A stretch of 42,207 nucleotides of DNA, from assembly GCA_009377535.1 (NCBI GenBank), contig WHTV01000028.1:1-42207 (forward strand), in the 5' to 3' direction. This DNA is from Kiloniellaceae bacterium. Its GTDB lineage: Bacteria; Pseudomonadota; Alphaproteobacteria; Kiloniellales; Kiloniellaceae. Position numbers and translations under genes: made by a program. Of the stretch, positions 1 to 9,036 are shown piece after piece; the first letter of the stretch is position 1, and every line of letters begins with the position of its first letter. The notes under the pieces are model-generated. The model worked only from the letters and a program-made list of their open reading frames with translations, was not told where the DNA came from and did not search any database.

Positions 1-66
1 CTTGGCACAAAGCCGCTCCGGCAGAATGGTTCAATATGACCATGAAAGGCTCTAGCACACTTTCCG

Positions 67-420
67 CTAAAGGAAGCAGCGGACCTCGGCCTCGACCTGG
101 GCCCGGCGCAGGCGGTCCACGGTCGACTTGGCGAAGGAGGTTTCGCGGAACAGCGCCATCTTTTCGCCGCCGCCGCGCACCTGGCGCATGCGCAGCACCG
201 TCTCTGCCATGGAGTAGTCGTCGTAGCTGAGCAGGGAGGCCAGCACGTCGATGGAGCAGGAACACTGCCGCAGCGCCTCGGCGCTGTTGTTGTTGGCAGC
301 CATGCAGGCCAGGACGTAGTCGGCCACGACCTCGGTGGGATAGTCGATGGCGCGCCCGGCGGTCGGAGCGGCAAGCAGCACGGCAAGCCCGAAGGGCAGA
401 GCGATCAGTGTGGATCTCAT
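67..420 (-). CDS. Exported four-cysteine protein of the PQQ/XoxF island, function unknown
   Basis: This 117-residue protein is the last gene of the minus-strand operon 4233-67. Residues 1-24 form a clear signal peptide (Arg near the start, Leu/Ala-rich core, AGRA cleavage region), so it should act in the periplasm. The mature part is mostly helical with four cysteines (C39, C53, C55, C115), enough for two disulfides; the CSC pair lies in the sequence RQCSCSID. No heme (CxxCH) or metal motif is visible. Its ATG overlaps the stop of the preceding gene (ATGA), which implies translational coupling. I recall similar small proteins near quinoprotein alcohol dehydrogenases but cannot name a family. 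A role in assembling or serving the periplasmic quinoprotein system is inferred only from context. Confidence 0.75.
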   Translation of the reverse strand: MRSTLIALPFGLAVLLAAPTAGRAIDYPTEVVADYVLACMAANNNSAEALRQCSCSIDVLASLLSYDDYSMAETVLRMRQVRGGGEKMALFRETSFAKSTVDRLRRAQVEAEVRCFL

Positions 421-1118
421 GGCCGCATCTCCCGGAAGCGATAGGTCTCCCGCAGCAGCACGCCGTCGCCGTCTTCTTCCGGCGTCTCGGTCTGCACTTC
501 GTAGATGCCGCCGGGAACCTCGTCGGACACGATGACGCGGTAGGACTTGTCGGCAAAGGCGCGCAGGCGGGCGCGGTTGGGATCGGCCGCGAAGGGCCGG
601 AAGCGGATCTCGCTGGCGGCGACCTGGTGGCCGTCCAGCTCGATGGTGGTGGCGCGCCGGCTGTCGGCATCCGGCGTCTGCAAGACCCGGCGGATGGCGT
701 TGCGGAAATAGTGCTGGCTGCCGCCGGTGCCGTTGCTCATCTGGGTGGCGTCGCGCTGGAAGAAGATCAGCAGGATCGGATTGGCCGAGGCGGCCGACAT
801 CGGGCCGATCTCAAGGTTGCGGGTCTGCGGAAACAGTGTGGCGGCGACATCGAAAGCCTCCCCGCCGCCGTGCCGCGAGAAGTCGAGTTCCACGCTGTCG
901 TCGAAGGGCTGCTCGACCATGCTGCCGTCGAAGCGGTAGTCGAACACCAGCACGGCCTTATCGGGCAGCAGCGCCATGTGGTTGGAGCCGTAGATGCCCT
1001 CTGCCGGCGAGCCTGGGGTCAGCCCCTCGAGGCCGTCGCCCTCGGCCTGCACCGGAGCGGCAAAGCAGTTCAGGATGATGGCGAGGGATGGCAGCAGGAG
1101 GCGTTGCCAGGAGATCAT
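417..1118 (-). CDS. Exported protein of unknown function, XoxF-island operon
   Basis: This 233-residue protein starts at the ATG at 1118, not at an upstream in-frame ATG at 1196 that lies inside the preceding gene. The 1118 start has GGAGGA eight bases ahead and sits two bases after the previous stop. Residues 1-25 are a signal peptide ending near VQA-EG. The mature part looks like a soluble beta-rich domain with one FFQRD segment and no cysteines, so it resembles neither a cytochrome nor a copper protein. I do not recognise a family. Overlap with the next gene and near-contact with the previous one place it in a tightly coupled operon with a PQQ-system binding protein and beta-propeller. Its function is unknown. 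Confidence 0.75.
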   Translation of the reverse strand: MISWQRLLLPSLAIILNCFAAPVQAEGDGLEGLTPGSPAEGIYGSNHMALLPDKAVLVFDYRFDGSMVEQPFDDSVELDFSRHGGGEAFDVAATLFPQTRNLEIGPMSAASANPILLIFFQRDATQMSNGTGGSQHYFRNAIRRVLQTPDADSRRATTIELDGHQVAASEIRFRPFAADPNRARLRAFADKSYRVIVSDEVPGGIYEVQTETPEEDGDGVLLRETYRFREMRP

Positions 1119-1120
1119 CG

Positions 1121-1723
1121 TCAGTCCTCCACGAAAAAGTAGATGGTGCGGCCGAGGGCAAAGGCGCGCTGTTCCAGCAGGACCGGCTGCTCGCAAAGGT
1201 AGGTCATCGAGTGCTCGCGCTCATCGAAAATGCGCTGATCCCAGGTTAGCTGCTCGATGAGTTCGGCATCGTCCGTCTCGCCGCTCTCGGTCGCCTTCAG
1301 CTTCGCCCGGGTCTCGCGGATGCGCTCTGCCAAACTGCGCTGGCGCGCCGCAAAGCGCTTGATGCCGGCAATGATCGAGGCGCGGTCCTGGTTGATCGCC
1401 TGCAAGGTCCTGCCGAACAGGGCCGTCAGCTTCAGGTTGGCGGAGCCGCCGGGCTGGGCCTCGGCGAAAGCCTCGACCAGTTGCTCCGCTTCGCCGAGCG
1501 GGGTGCGCCGGGCAGCGAGCTTGGAGGCGAGGCGGCTGACCTCGATGTCGCCCTGCCAGCTGGCCGGGTCGGGCTCCGGCCCGGCCCAGACCTGGGCGGC
1601 GCTGATGCGCGGCACCAGGCGCTGAATGCAGGGCCAGTCCGGATCCTCCGAGGCAGCCGCCCAGGCCGGGGCGGGCAGCGCCAGGATCGCGAGGCAGAGA
1701 AATGTGGGTCCCCGCAGGCTCAT
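1121..1723 (-). CDS. Exported coiled-coil protein of unknown function
   Basis: This 200-residue protein has a signal peptide (residues 1-22, ending AWAA). The mature part is almost entirely helical. From about residue 75 onward it is rich in charged and Gln residues with a probable coiled coil around 120-165 (RQRSLAERIRETRAKL region). One cysteine lies early (PDWPCIQR) and one late (YLCEQP), which could pair. The gene begins one base after the stop of the 90-residue gene and ends two bases before the next start. No enzyme motif is seen. The shape suggests a structural, adaptor or chaperone-like periplasmic protein serving the neighbouring transporter or quinoprotein, but that is inference only. 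Confidence 0.75.
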   Translation of the reverse strand: MSLRGPTFLCLAILALPAPAWAAASEDPDWPCIQRLVPRISAAQVWAGPEPDPASWQGDIEVSRLASKLAARRTPLGEAEQLVEAFAEAQPGGSANLKLTALFGRTLQAINQDRASIIAGIKRFAARQRSLAERIRETRAKLKATESGETDDAELIEQLTWDQRIFDEREHSMTYLCEQPVLLEQRAFALGRTIYFFVED

Positions 1724-1724
1724 G

Positions 1725-1997
1725 TCACTTCACGTTGATGGTGACGACGGTACTTATTTCCTTCCACCCATTTGCATAGAGCTCGTAGGTGCCCGGCCGG
1801 ACCGGCACGAAGAAGAACTCGGCCTCTAAGCCGATCATGTCGGCGCCGAGGACCAGGGTTTCCAGCTCGATCGGCCGGGTCGCCAGGTAGCCTTCAGCCC
1901 GGCTTTGGCCGGGGCAGAGGGCGACGAGCCCGGCGGCCGTGCCGGCGAGGGCCGCCAGGGCGGCAAGCCTGAAAGACTGGGGCGCTCTCTTTAACAC
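1725..1997 (-). CDS. Small exported beta-rich protein, function unknown
   Basis: I place the start at the GTG at 1997: a GGAGA sequence lies nine bases upstream and the product then opens directly with a normal signal peptide (LKRAPQSFRLAALAALAG). A longer form begins at a TTG at 2045 that overlaps the beta-propeller stop (TTGA) and would be 106 residues with an odd Gln/Arg-rich extension. The mature part is about 55 residues with strands around LETLVLGADM and a FFFVPVRPGTYELYANGW stretch. That stretch resembles the end of a cupredoxin-like sandwich, but the copper-ligand Cys, His and Met are absent. I do not recognise a named family. It belongs to the operon with the PedA1/PedA2-type genes. 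Confidence 0.65.
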   Translation of the reverse strand: MLKRAPQSFRLAALAALAGTAAGLVALCPGQSRAEGYLATRPIELETLVLGADMIGLEAEFFFVPVRPGTYELYANGWKEISTVVTINVK

Positions 1998-2041
1998 TTC
2001 CTGTTGTCTCCGTTCTTGTTGTCGTTGATTGCCGCCGAAGC

Positions 2042-3022
2042 TCAAGGCTTGATGGCAATGCCCCAGGGATAGCTGCCGACGGGGATCGACTTGCGCGCGC
2101 GTTCGCGCTCCACGTCGATCAGGGTGATGTCGTTGCTGACGCCGTTGGAAGAGAACAGCTGCGTCTCGTCAGGCGAGAGCTCCAGCTGCCAGACCCGCTG
2201 GCCGACCAGCACGTAGTCGGTGACCTCGTAGCTTTGGGCGTCGATCACGGCGACCCGGTTGGCCGGGCCGAGGGCGACGAAGGCCTTGCTGCGGTCCTTC
2301 AGGATGCGCACGCCGACCGGTTGCAGGGCCTCCGGCTGCAGGCCCGGGACCGAGAAGGAGATTTTCTTTTTGATCTCCAGGCTCTCGGCGTCGATGACGC
2401 TGACCGTGCCGCCGATCTCGGCGGAGACCCAGACCTCCGCGCCGTCGGCGGTGAATTCGGCGATGCGCGGGCGCTGGTCGACCAGCACGTTGCCCGTGAT
2501 CTCGAAGGTGTCGGCGTCGATGAAGTGCGCCATGTTGGTGGTCTCCGAGGTATTGACGATGGTCTTGCCGTCAGGACTGACCCCCATGCCTTCGGGCTCG
2601 ACGCCGACCGGTATCTCGGCGACTTTCGTGCCGCTCTCCAGGTCGATGACCGTCACCAGGTTGTCGTCCTCGTTGGCGACGTAGAGCCGCTTGCCGTCGG
2701 GCGAGATCACCAGCAGCTCGGGGTCGGGGCCGGAGGGCAGGGTGCCGACGACCTCCAGGCTCTCGGTGTCCATCACTTGGATGTGGTCGTCGTCGCTGGC
2801 GCAGATGTAGAGGAAGCGGTGATCCTTGCCGAGGGCGATGCCGCGCGGCCGGTTGCCGACCTCCACCGTGTCGGTCACCTCCAGGCTGTCGCCGTCGATG
2901 ACGGAGATAGAGTTGCCTTTCTCGTTGGAGACGTAGATCGTCATGGCCTCTGCCGGGAAGGCCAGGGCAGTGGCACAGGCGAAGGTCGCCAGGCTTCGCT
3001 TCAGTCCGGGTCGCATGGGCAT
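2042..3022 (-). CDS. PQQ-catabolism-associated YVTN-type beta-propeller protein (PedA2-like)
   Basis: The product is a 326-residue exported beta-propeller. Residues 1-26 are a signal peptide. After it come repeated blades of the YVTN type, visible as recurring IYVSNEKGNSISVID, LYVANEDDNLVTVID, VWVSAEIGGTVSVID and similar segments. It matches the family annotated as PQQ-dependent catabolism-associated beta-propeller protein, the partner called PedA2 in Pseudomonas putida, where the PedA1A2BC transporter is needed for lanthanide-dependent growth. The start at 3022 was chosen over a far upstream in-frame start because GGGAAG precedes it and a signal peptide follows. It lies 17 bases after the binding-protein gene. 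Probable role: periplasmic accessory of the lanthanide/PQQ-system ABC transporter. Confidence 0.88.
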   Translation of the reverse strand: MPMRPGLKRSLATFACATALAFPAEAMTIYVSNEKGNSISVIDGDSLEVTDTVEVGNRPRGIALGKDHRFLYICASDDDHIQVMDTESLEVVGTLPSGPDPELLVISPDGKRLYVANEDDNLVTVIDLESGTKVAEIPVGVEPEGMGVSPDGKTIVNTSETTNMAHFIDADTFEITGNVLVDQRPRIAEFTADGAEVWVSAEIGGTVSVIDAESLEIKKKISFSVPGLQPEALQPVGVRILKDRSKAFVALGPANRVAVIDAQSYEVTDYVLVGQRVWQLELSPDETQLFSSNGVSNDITLIDVERERARKSIPVGSYPWGIAIKP

Positions 3023-3039
3023 CGGTCTTCCCTTTTTCG

Positions 3040-4233
3040 TCACTGCAGGGCGCAGTCGGTTTCCGGCTCGTCGAATCCGAGGCTGTCGAGGGGCGTGCGC
3101 TGGTGCAGGAAGCCCGCCTGGGGCGATACCGAGACCAGCACCCGCTTGTTCACCAGCAGGACCGGCTGGCGCATCTGCTGGTTCCAGGGGCGAAAGGAGA
3201 GGCCGACGCCCTTGAAGCCGCCGAGCGCGAAGTCGGCGCTGCGCAGGTAGGCGCGCAGGGCCACGACGTCGCCGCCGTTGGTGCGGGTGACGGCCTCGCC
3301 GAGGGCGCGCACGCCGAGCCAGGCGGCGTAGTCGCGCTCCTCCATCCAGCGGCCGGCGACCTCGGTGAAGCGGCGCTGGATCTGCGTCGAGCCCCACTGC
3401 TCCTGCACCCGGTGCCAGGACATCGGCACCAGGCCGTGGGTGCCGGCGACCGGCCGCGCGGCATAGCTGTTGAAGGGCAGGTACTCGCCGAAGATCTCGT
3501 TCTCGTCGATGGCGATCAGCACGTCGTAGTCGTCGTCGGCCGCTTGCGTTGCCAGCGGCATCTGGCTCTGCACCTGGATGTGGCCGCTGTCGGTGCGCCG
3601 GGCGATCGGGGAGTAGGCGTAGCTGTCCTCGGCGACGATCTCGGCGCCGAACTTCCTGGCGGCGCGGCGGATGGCCTCGGCATAGGCCTGGTCGCCTTCT
3701 GTGGAGCCGGCGAGGATGAAGAGCTCGGTCCACTTCTTCCACACCAGGAACTGCACCAGGGCGTCGGCGCGCATGGCGCGGCTGAGGGCCGTGTGGAAGA
3801 CCTGCGGGAAGCAGGTGGTGCGGCGCAGGTCGTCGTCGGCAACGCGACCGTTGAAGATCAGGGTGTTCGCCGCCTCGGGATGCTGCGCAATGACGAGCAG
3901 GTCATCGCGTGCGAGATCGGCGATGAAGAGGCGGCCGCCGGCGGCGATCTGCTCGGCGAAGACCGCGGCGATGTCCGCGCCGGCGGGAACCACGACCTCG
4001 ACGAGCTCGTAGTTGTGGCCGAGGAAGCCGCCGGTCGTCTGATTGTCCTTGATGGCGAGGCGCGCGCCCCACACGCCGGGGTCTTCCACCACCGGATCGA
4101 CGAAGGACAGCGGCAGGCGCGGCTCTTCGGCGCGGGTCAGGAACACGATGGGCAGGTCGATGGCCGCCGCGGCGGGTCCCATGGCCAGGCTAGCCAGGAT
4201 GAAGCCGGCGGTGGTAAGCAGTCTCTTGAGCAA
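3040..4233 (-). CDS. ABC transporter substrate-binding protein, PQQ-dependent alcohol dehydrogenase system (PedA1/LutA-like)
   Basis: This is a periplasmic binding protein of the Leu/Ile/Val-receptor fold (about 397 residues) in the family annotated as ABC transporter substrate-binding protein of the PQQ-dependent alcohol dehydrogenase system. It opens with a signal peptide (LLKRLLTTAGFILASLA) followed by IDLPIVFLTRAEEPRLPLSF. A TTG at 4233 preceded by GGGAGGACGC is the likeliest start; a TTG at 4296 gives a longer version. It heads the minus-strand operon 4233-67 and diverges from flhA. Its ATPase and permease are encoded separately at 6863-8466. In P. putida (PedA1) and Methylorubrum (lut cluster) the equivalent system is tied to lanthanide acquisition, and I infer the same role here. 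Confidence 0.88.
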   Translation of the reverse strand: MLKRLLTTAGFILASLAMGPAAAAIDLPIVFLTRAEEPRLPLSFVDPVVEDPGVWGARLAIKDNQTTGGFLGHNYELVEVVVPAGADIAAVFAEQIAAGGRLFIADLARDDLLVIAQHPEAANTLIFNGRVADDDLRRTTCFPQVFHTALSRAMRADALVQFLVWKKWTELFILAGSTEGDQAYAEAIRRAARKFGAEIVAEDSYAYSPIARRTDSGHIQVQSQMPLATQAADDDYDVLIAIDENEIFGEYLPFNSYAARPVAGTHGLVPMSWHRVQEQWGSTQIQRRFTEVAGRWMEERDYAAWLGVRALGEAVTRTNGGDVVALRAYLRSADFALGGFKGVGLSFRPWNQQMRQPVLLVNKRVLVSVSPQAGFLHQRTPLDSLGFDEPETDCALQ

Positions 4234-4328
4234 GCGTCCTCCCGCTCTCCCGCTGCGGTTTCGCGCCGGCTGTTCCTTGGGAGATGCTGAGAACAATTAT
4301 CAGTCAGGCGGCAGAGCGGCCAAATAGG

Positions 4329-4413
4329 CCTAAAGTGCTATATCCAAACACTTCTCCGACACGGGGCCGGGCGGCGGCCACCCTGGGTGACGGAGGTCGA
4401 GGCGTACTTTAGG
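4329..4413. promoter_or_regulatory. Facing pair of CCTAAAGTRC boxes in the divergent flhA / binding-protein promoter region
   Basis: CCTAAAGTGC occurs on the plus strand at 4329-4338 and CCTAAAGTAC on the minus strand at 4404-4413, facing each other. They lie in the 295-base region between the divergent starts at 4233 and 4529. Placement and inverted orientation suggest binding sites of a regulator shared by the formaldehyde and transporter operons. No known box is matched. Confidence 0.35.
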
Positions 4414-4528
4414 ACTATGGAGGCTTGCCCCGCGTTTCCCGTAAAAACAAGGGGATCGGCCGGGCGATGCATCGAGATGCAACGCGATGGCAATTTTACA
4501 GATCAAGCATTTTGGGGAGGCGTCGGAG

Positions 4529-5638
4529 ATGGACGTGCGTGCTGCGGTGGCGATCGAGGCGGGCAAGCCGCTGGAGGTGATGACGGTACAGCTGGAGGGC
4601 CCGAAGGAGGGTGAAGTCCTGGTCGAGGTGAAGGCGACGGGCATCTGCCACACCGATGCCTTCACGCTGTCGGGCGACGACCCGGAGGGGCTGTTTCCGG
4701 CGATCCTCGGCCACGAGGGGGCCGGGGTGGTGGTCGATGTCGGGGCGGGAGTGAAGTCCCTGAAGAAGGGCGACCACGTGATCCCGCTCTACACGCCGGA
4801 GTGCCGGCAGTGCGACTACTGCCTGAACCCCAAGACCAATCTCTGCCAGGCGATCCGCACCACCCAGGGCCAGGGCCTGATGCCCGACGGCACCAGCCGG
4901 TTTTCTTTGAACGGCAAGCCGGTGCTGCACTACATGGGTTGCTCGACCTTCGCCAACTACACGGTGCTGCCGGAGATCGCGCTGGCCAAGGTGCGCTCCG
5001 ATGCGCCCTTCGACAAGATCTGCTACATCGGCTGCGGGGTGACCACGGGCGTCGGTGCGGTGGTGAACACGGCCAAGGTGGAGCCGGGGTCCAACGTGGT
5101 GGTCTTCGGGCTGGGCGGCATCGGGCTGAACGTGATCCAGGGCGCGCGCCTTGTGGGGGCCGACAAGATCATCGGCGTCGATCTGAACCCGGCCCGCAAG
5201 GCGCTGGGCGAGAAGTTCGGCATGACCCACTTCGTCAATCCCAAGGAAATAGGCGGCGACGTGGTCGCCCACCTGGTCGAGCTGACCGGCGGCGGGGCGG
5301 ACTACTCCTTCGAGTGCATCGGCAATGTGAAGACCATGCGCCAGGCCCTCGAATGCTGCCACAAGGGCTGGGGTGTCTCGGTCATCATCGGCGTGGCCGG
5401 CGCGGGCCAGGAGATTTCCACGCGGCCCTTCCAGTTGGTCACCGGGCGGGTGTGGAAAGGCACCGCCTTCGGCGGCGCACGCGGGCGCACCGACGTGCCC
5501 AAGATCGTCGACTGGTATATGGAGGGCAGGATCAACATCGACGATCTGATCACCCACACCCTCCCCCTCGAGGACATCAACAAGGGCTTCGACCTCATGC
5601 ACGAGGGCAAGTCCATCCGCTCCGTCGTCGTCTACTGA
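4529..5638 (+). CDS. flhA: S-(hydroxymethyl)glutathione dehydrogenase / class III alcohol dehydrogenase
   Basis: The enzyme oxidises S-hydroxymethylglutathione, formed from formaldehyde and glutathione, to S-formylglutathione with NAD+ in the cytoplasm. The protein is a typical zinc medium-chain dehydrogenase of 369 residues. Catalytic zinc ligands are visible at C40 and H62-E63 (GHEGAG), the structural zinc cysteines at C92, C95, C98 and C106, and the NAD-binding GLGGIG motif in the second half. The ATG at 4529 is preferred over an in-frame ATG at 4487: GGAGG lies eight bases upstream and the family usually begins near MxxRAAVA. fghA follows 113 bases later. Other names for the gene are frmA and adhC. 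Together they remove the formaldehyde made by XoxF. Confidence 0.97.
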   Translation: MDVRAAVAIEAGKPLEVMTVQLEGPKEGEVLVEVKATGICHTDAFTLSGDDPEGLFPAILGHEGAGVVVDVGAGVKSLKKGDHVIPLYTPECRQCDYCLNPKTNLCQAIRTTQGQGLMPDGTSRFSLNGKPVLHYMGCSTFANYTVLPEIALAKVRSDAPFDKICYIGCGVTTGVGAVVNTAKVEPGSNVVVFGLGGIGLNVIQGARLVGADKIIGVDLNPARKALGEKFGMTHFVNPKEIGGDVVAHLVELTGGGADYSFECIGNVKTMRQALECCHKGWGVSVIIGVAGAGQEISTRPFQLVTGRVWKGTAFGGARGRTDVPKIVDWYMEGRINIDDLITHTLPLEDINKGFDLMHEGKSIRSVVVY

Positions 5639-5751
5639 CGCGGCTGGGGCACAACACAGCGGCAGCGGCACCGGGCCGGGCGTCCGCCGCAGGGTGAAGA
5701 GGTCTCCGCGGGACCCAGGGGAGGGGCAGCGGACAGGAGTGGAAGAGCAGT

Positions 5752-6642
5752 ATGTCAGAGGTCCTAAGTGCCGGCGGCCCGCAGCAGGCCCGTTCGATGG
5801 GCGGCTTCGAGGAAGTGGCGAGCGCACAGTGTTTCGGCGGCACCCAACTCACCCTTGTCCATGACAGCGAGACGACCGGCACGCCGATGCGCGTCAGCGT
5901 CTACCTGCCGCCGGCCGCTAAGGCCGGGCCCCTGCCGGCAGTCTACTACCTCTCCGGGCTGACCTGCAGCGAGGAGAACTTCACCGTCAAGGCCGGCGCC
6001 CAACGCATGGCCGCCGAGACCGGCGTCATCGTGGTGGCGCCGGACACCTCGCCGCGCGGCGACGGCGTCGCCAACGCGCCGGACTACGACCTGGGGCAGG
6101 GCGCCGGCTTCTACGTCGACTCGGTGGTGCAGCCCTGGGCCAAGCACTTCAAGATGTCCTCCTACATCTCGCGGGAGCTGCCGGAGCTCATTGCCGAGGC
6201 CTTCCCGGTGAAGCGCGAGGCGGTCGGCATCTGCGGCCACTCGATGGGCGGGCATGGCGCGCTGACATTGGCGTTGCGCCATCCGGATACCTTCAAGTCG
6301 GTCTCCGCCTTCGCGCCCATCGTGGCGCCCAGCCAGGTCCCCTGGGGTCGCAAAGCCTTCGCCGCCTACCTGGGTCCGGACGAGACGGCCTGGCGGGACT
6401 ACGACGCCTGCAGCCTGCTGCGCGAGCGCAGCTTCTCCTCGCAGATCCTGATCGACCAGGGCGACGCCGATCCCTTTCTCGACGAACAGCTGCAGACCTG
6501 GCGGCTGGTCGACGTGCTGAAGGAGACTGGACAATCAGCCAAGGTGCGCATGCAACCCGGCTACGACCATTCCTACTTCTTCATCGCCAGCTTCATCGAC
6601 GACCACCTGCGCCATCACGCCCGGATATTGAAGGCGTTGTAG
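5752..6642 (+). CDS. fghA: S-formylglutathione hydrolase
   Basis: This esterase-D family hydrolase (296 residues) splits S-formylglutathione into formate and glutathione, completing the pathway begun by FlhA. The alpha/beta-hydrolase nucleophile is S164 in GHSMGG; the acid is D240 in DQGDADPFL and the base H273 in YDHSYFF. The ETTGTPMRVSVYLPP and YLSGLTCSEENF segments are typical of the family. The first 20 residues form a poorly conserved extension; a second in-frame ATG lies at residue 16, but GGAAGAGC precedes the chosen start. It lies on the plus strand with flhA and runs into a pair of hairpin repeats that separate it from the convergent ABC permease gene. Also called frmB. Confidence 0.97.
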   Translation: MSEVLSAGGPQQARSMGGFEEVASAQCFGGTQLTLVHDSETTGTPMRVSVYLPPAAKAGPLPAVYYLSGLTCSEENFTVKAGAQRMAAETGVIVVAPDTSPRGDGVANAPDYDLGQGAGFYVDSVVQPWAKHFKMSSYISRELPELIAEAFPVKREAVGICGHSMGGHGALTLALRHPDTFKSVSAFAPIVAPSQVPWGRKAFAAYLGPDETAWRDYDACSLLRERSFSSQILIDQGDADPFLDEQLQTWRLVDVLKETGQSAKVRMQPGYDHSYFFIASFIDDHLRHHARILKAL

Positions 6643-6679
6643 CGGACGGCGGCCTTCTCGCAATGCCAATACACGCCAC

Positions 6680-6798
6680 TGTCGCCTCGGGGCTTGTCCC
6701 CGGGGCCCATTGGCGTTGGCGGATGGCGATGCCCTGCCGCCTTGACGTCAATGGAGCGGTTAGGGCAGTGGGTCCCGGCAACAAGTGCCGGGACGACA
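6680..6798. repeat. Inverted pair of REP-like hairpin elements between convergent genes
   Basis: Two copies of the same hairpin face each other. The first, at about 6680-6709, has stem-loop 6684-6706. The second, at about 6769-6798, has a perfect 9-bp stem GTCCCGGCA/TGCCGGGAC with loop ACAAG at 6772-6794. Reverse-complementing one gives a clear match to the other (TGTCG...CTTGT...CCCA). They fill most of the 220-base gap between fghA and the PedC-like gene and probably end transcription from both sides. Such paired palindromes are usually dispersed in alphaproteobacterial genomes. Confidence 0.65.
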
Positions 6799-6862
6799 GC
6801 CTTGGGTGCGGCAAGGGCAAGCCTTTCCTTCCCGAAATGTGAGAATGCCACAGTTCGCTTCG

Positions 6863-7671
6863 TCACCCGCCCGCGCCGGCGCGGCCGGCGGCGGGGCCGC
6901 CGCGCGCCGGGGTGTAGCCGATAATGGCGAGGGCGCCGAAGACCAGCAGGGTGCCGGCGACGACGGCCAAGGCGGTGGCGTTGAATTGCAGGTAGAGGGT
7001 CGAGCGTACCAGCTCCACGACGTAGGTGAAGGGGTTGAAGCGGCAGAGCTCGTAGAGCAGCACGCTGCCTTCGCGCACGCGCCACAGCGGATAGAGCGCC
7101 GAGGACATGAAGAACATCGGGAAGATCAGGAAGTTCATGACCCCGGCGAAGTTCTCCAGCTGGCGGATGCGCGAGGAAAGGAACATCCCGAGCGCCGAGA
7201 GGGTGAGGCCGGTCAGGACCAGAACCGGCAGCAGCGGCAGCAGGCCGGAGGGCGGCATCTCCGTACCGAAGAGCGCGGCGATGGCGAGGAAGGCGTAGAC
7301 CTGGATGATCGACACGGCGGTGCCCGAAAGCATGCGCGCGACCAGCAGGTAGCCGCGCGGCAGCGGCGTCGCCAGCAGCACCCGCATGGAACCCATTTCG
7401 CGGTCGTAGACCATGGAGAGCGAGTTCTGCATGCCGTTGAAGAGCTGGATCAGGCCGATCAGGCCCGGCACCACGTAGACGTCGTAGGTGATGTAGGTTT
7501 CATAGGGCGGAATGATCGAGAGCCCCAGGGTGGCGCGGAAGCCGGCGGCAAAGACCAGCAGCCAGACCAGCGGGCGCACCAGGGCGGCGAAGAAGCGCCC
7601 GCGCTGCTGCACGAAGCGCAGCAACTCGCGCCAGAGGATGGCGTAGAAGGCGCGGCCGGCGTGGGCGGCAT

Positions 7672-7675
<4 letters not shown>
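6863..7675 (-). CDS. ABC-2 type permease, PQQ-dependent alcohol dehydrogenase system (PedC/LutF-like)
   Basis: This integral membrane protein (270 residues) has about six hydrophobic segments and the ABC-2 permease signature region (NGMQNSLSMVYDREMGSMRV and LLATPLPRGYLLVARML). It matches the permease annotated with PQQ-dependent alcohol dehydrogenase systems, PedC in P. putida. Its ATG overlaps the stop of the ATPase gene (ATGA). Although ABC-2 permeases often export, the P. putida system is required for growth with lanthanides at low concentration, so import or metallophore handling has been proposed. The C-terminal tail is Gly/Ala/Pro-rich. It is the last gene of the operon beginning at 11058. 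Confidence 0.9.
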
Positions 7676-8466
<791 letters not shown>

Positions 8467-8514
8467 CCTGACACTCCTGCTGGCGTGACGGTTCGCTGCC
8501 GCCTTCGACGCAGC

Positions 8515-9036
8515 CTACTGCGCTTGGCCGGACTTGAACAGATGACGCTGGAGAATGGTCTGCAGGCCGTGGCGCCAGCTCTCGTCGGTGTTGCCGCGGA
8601 TGCTGACGCTGGCCTGCTCGAGCAGCCGGCCGCTGGCGGTGTCGCGCACCGCCACGCTGACGTAGAGCACCAGAGTCGATACCTTGTAGACGTAGCCGCT
8701 GACCGAGCGTTCCGCGCCCAGCTCGCCGGCGAGCTTGGCCTCGCAGCCACTGCAGCTGTAGAGCGCCGGCATGGCCGCAAGGCGCTCGCGCAGCGGCGCG
8801 ACGTCCACCGCCGCCATCTCCGGCCGCTCGGCCACGGCCGCGCGGAGCAGGTCGGTCAGTTGCACCAGCCGCTCCGCCTCCGCCGGATCCTCTCCGCGCA
8901 TCTCGCCCTCCAGGCTGGTATCGTAGAGCTCCAGGTCGAAGACGGCGACCCGCATGGGGGTGGGCGCGGCCGCGGCGGGCAGCGCCGGCGTCGCGGCGAG
9001 CAGGGCGGCAGCGAGGAAGCGGCTGAGGCGCGTCAC
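8515..9036 (-). CDS. Exported protein of the PQQ island, DUF2380/DUF3280-like, function unknown
   Basis: I chose the GTG at 9036: it has GGAG eight bases upstream, overlaps the previous stop (GTGA), and is followed directly by a signal peptide (TRLSRFLAAALLAATPALPA). The mature protein begins MRVAVFDLELYDTSLEG and contains a CSGCEAKLAGELG segment with two cysteines. It ends in alternating strands (VSGYVYKVSTLVLYVSVAV) typical of periplasmic domains that bundle with lipoprotein-like partners. It resembles the DUF2380/DUF3280 group seen beside quinoprotein genes; the exact family is unsure. Length is 173 residues. Position between the SoxYZ-like carrier and the PedB-like ATPase suggests a periplasmic accessory of that system. 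Confidence 0.75.
   Translation of the reverse strand: MTRLSRFLAAALLAATPALPAAAAPTPMRVAVFDLELYDTSLEGEMRGEDPAEAERLVQLTDLLRAAVAERPEMAAVDVAPLRERLAAMPALYSCSGCEAKLAGELGAERSVSGYVYKVSTLVLYVSVAVRDTASGRLLEQASVSIRGNTDESWRHGLQTILQRHLFKSGQAQ

Noticed and set aside
1725-1997. Lanmodulin or copper cupredoxin
   Set aside because: No EF-hand loops and no Cys/His/Met copper ligands are visible in this small exported protein.
4496-5827. 443-codon minus-strand frame opposite flhA
   Set aside because: The real protein is on the plus strand with complete zinc-ligand pattern; the minus frame has shadow composition.
6643-6862. CRISPR array or small RNA in the fghA-permease gap
   Set aside because: Only two inverted hairpin units occur, without regular direct repeats or spacers.
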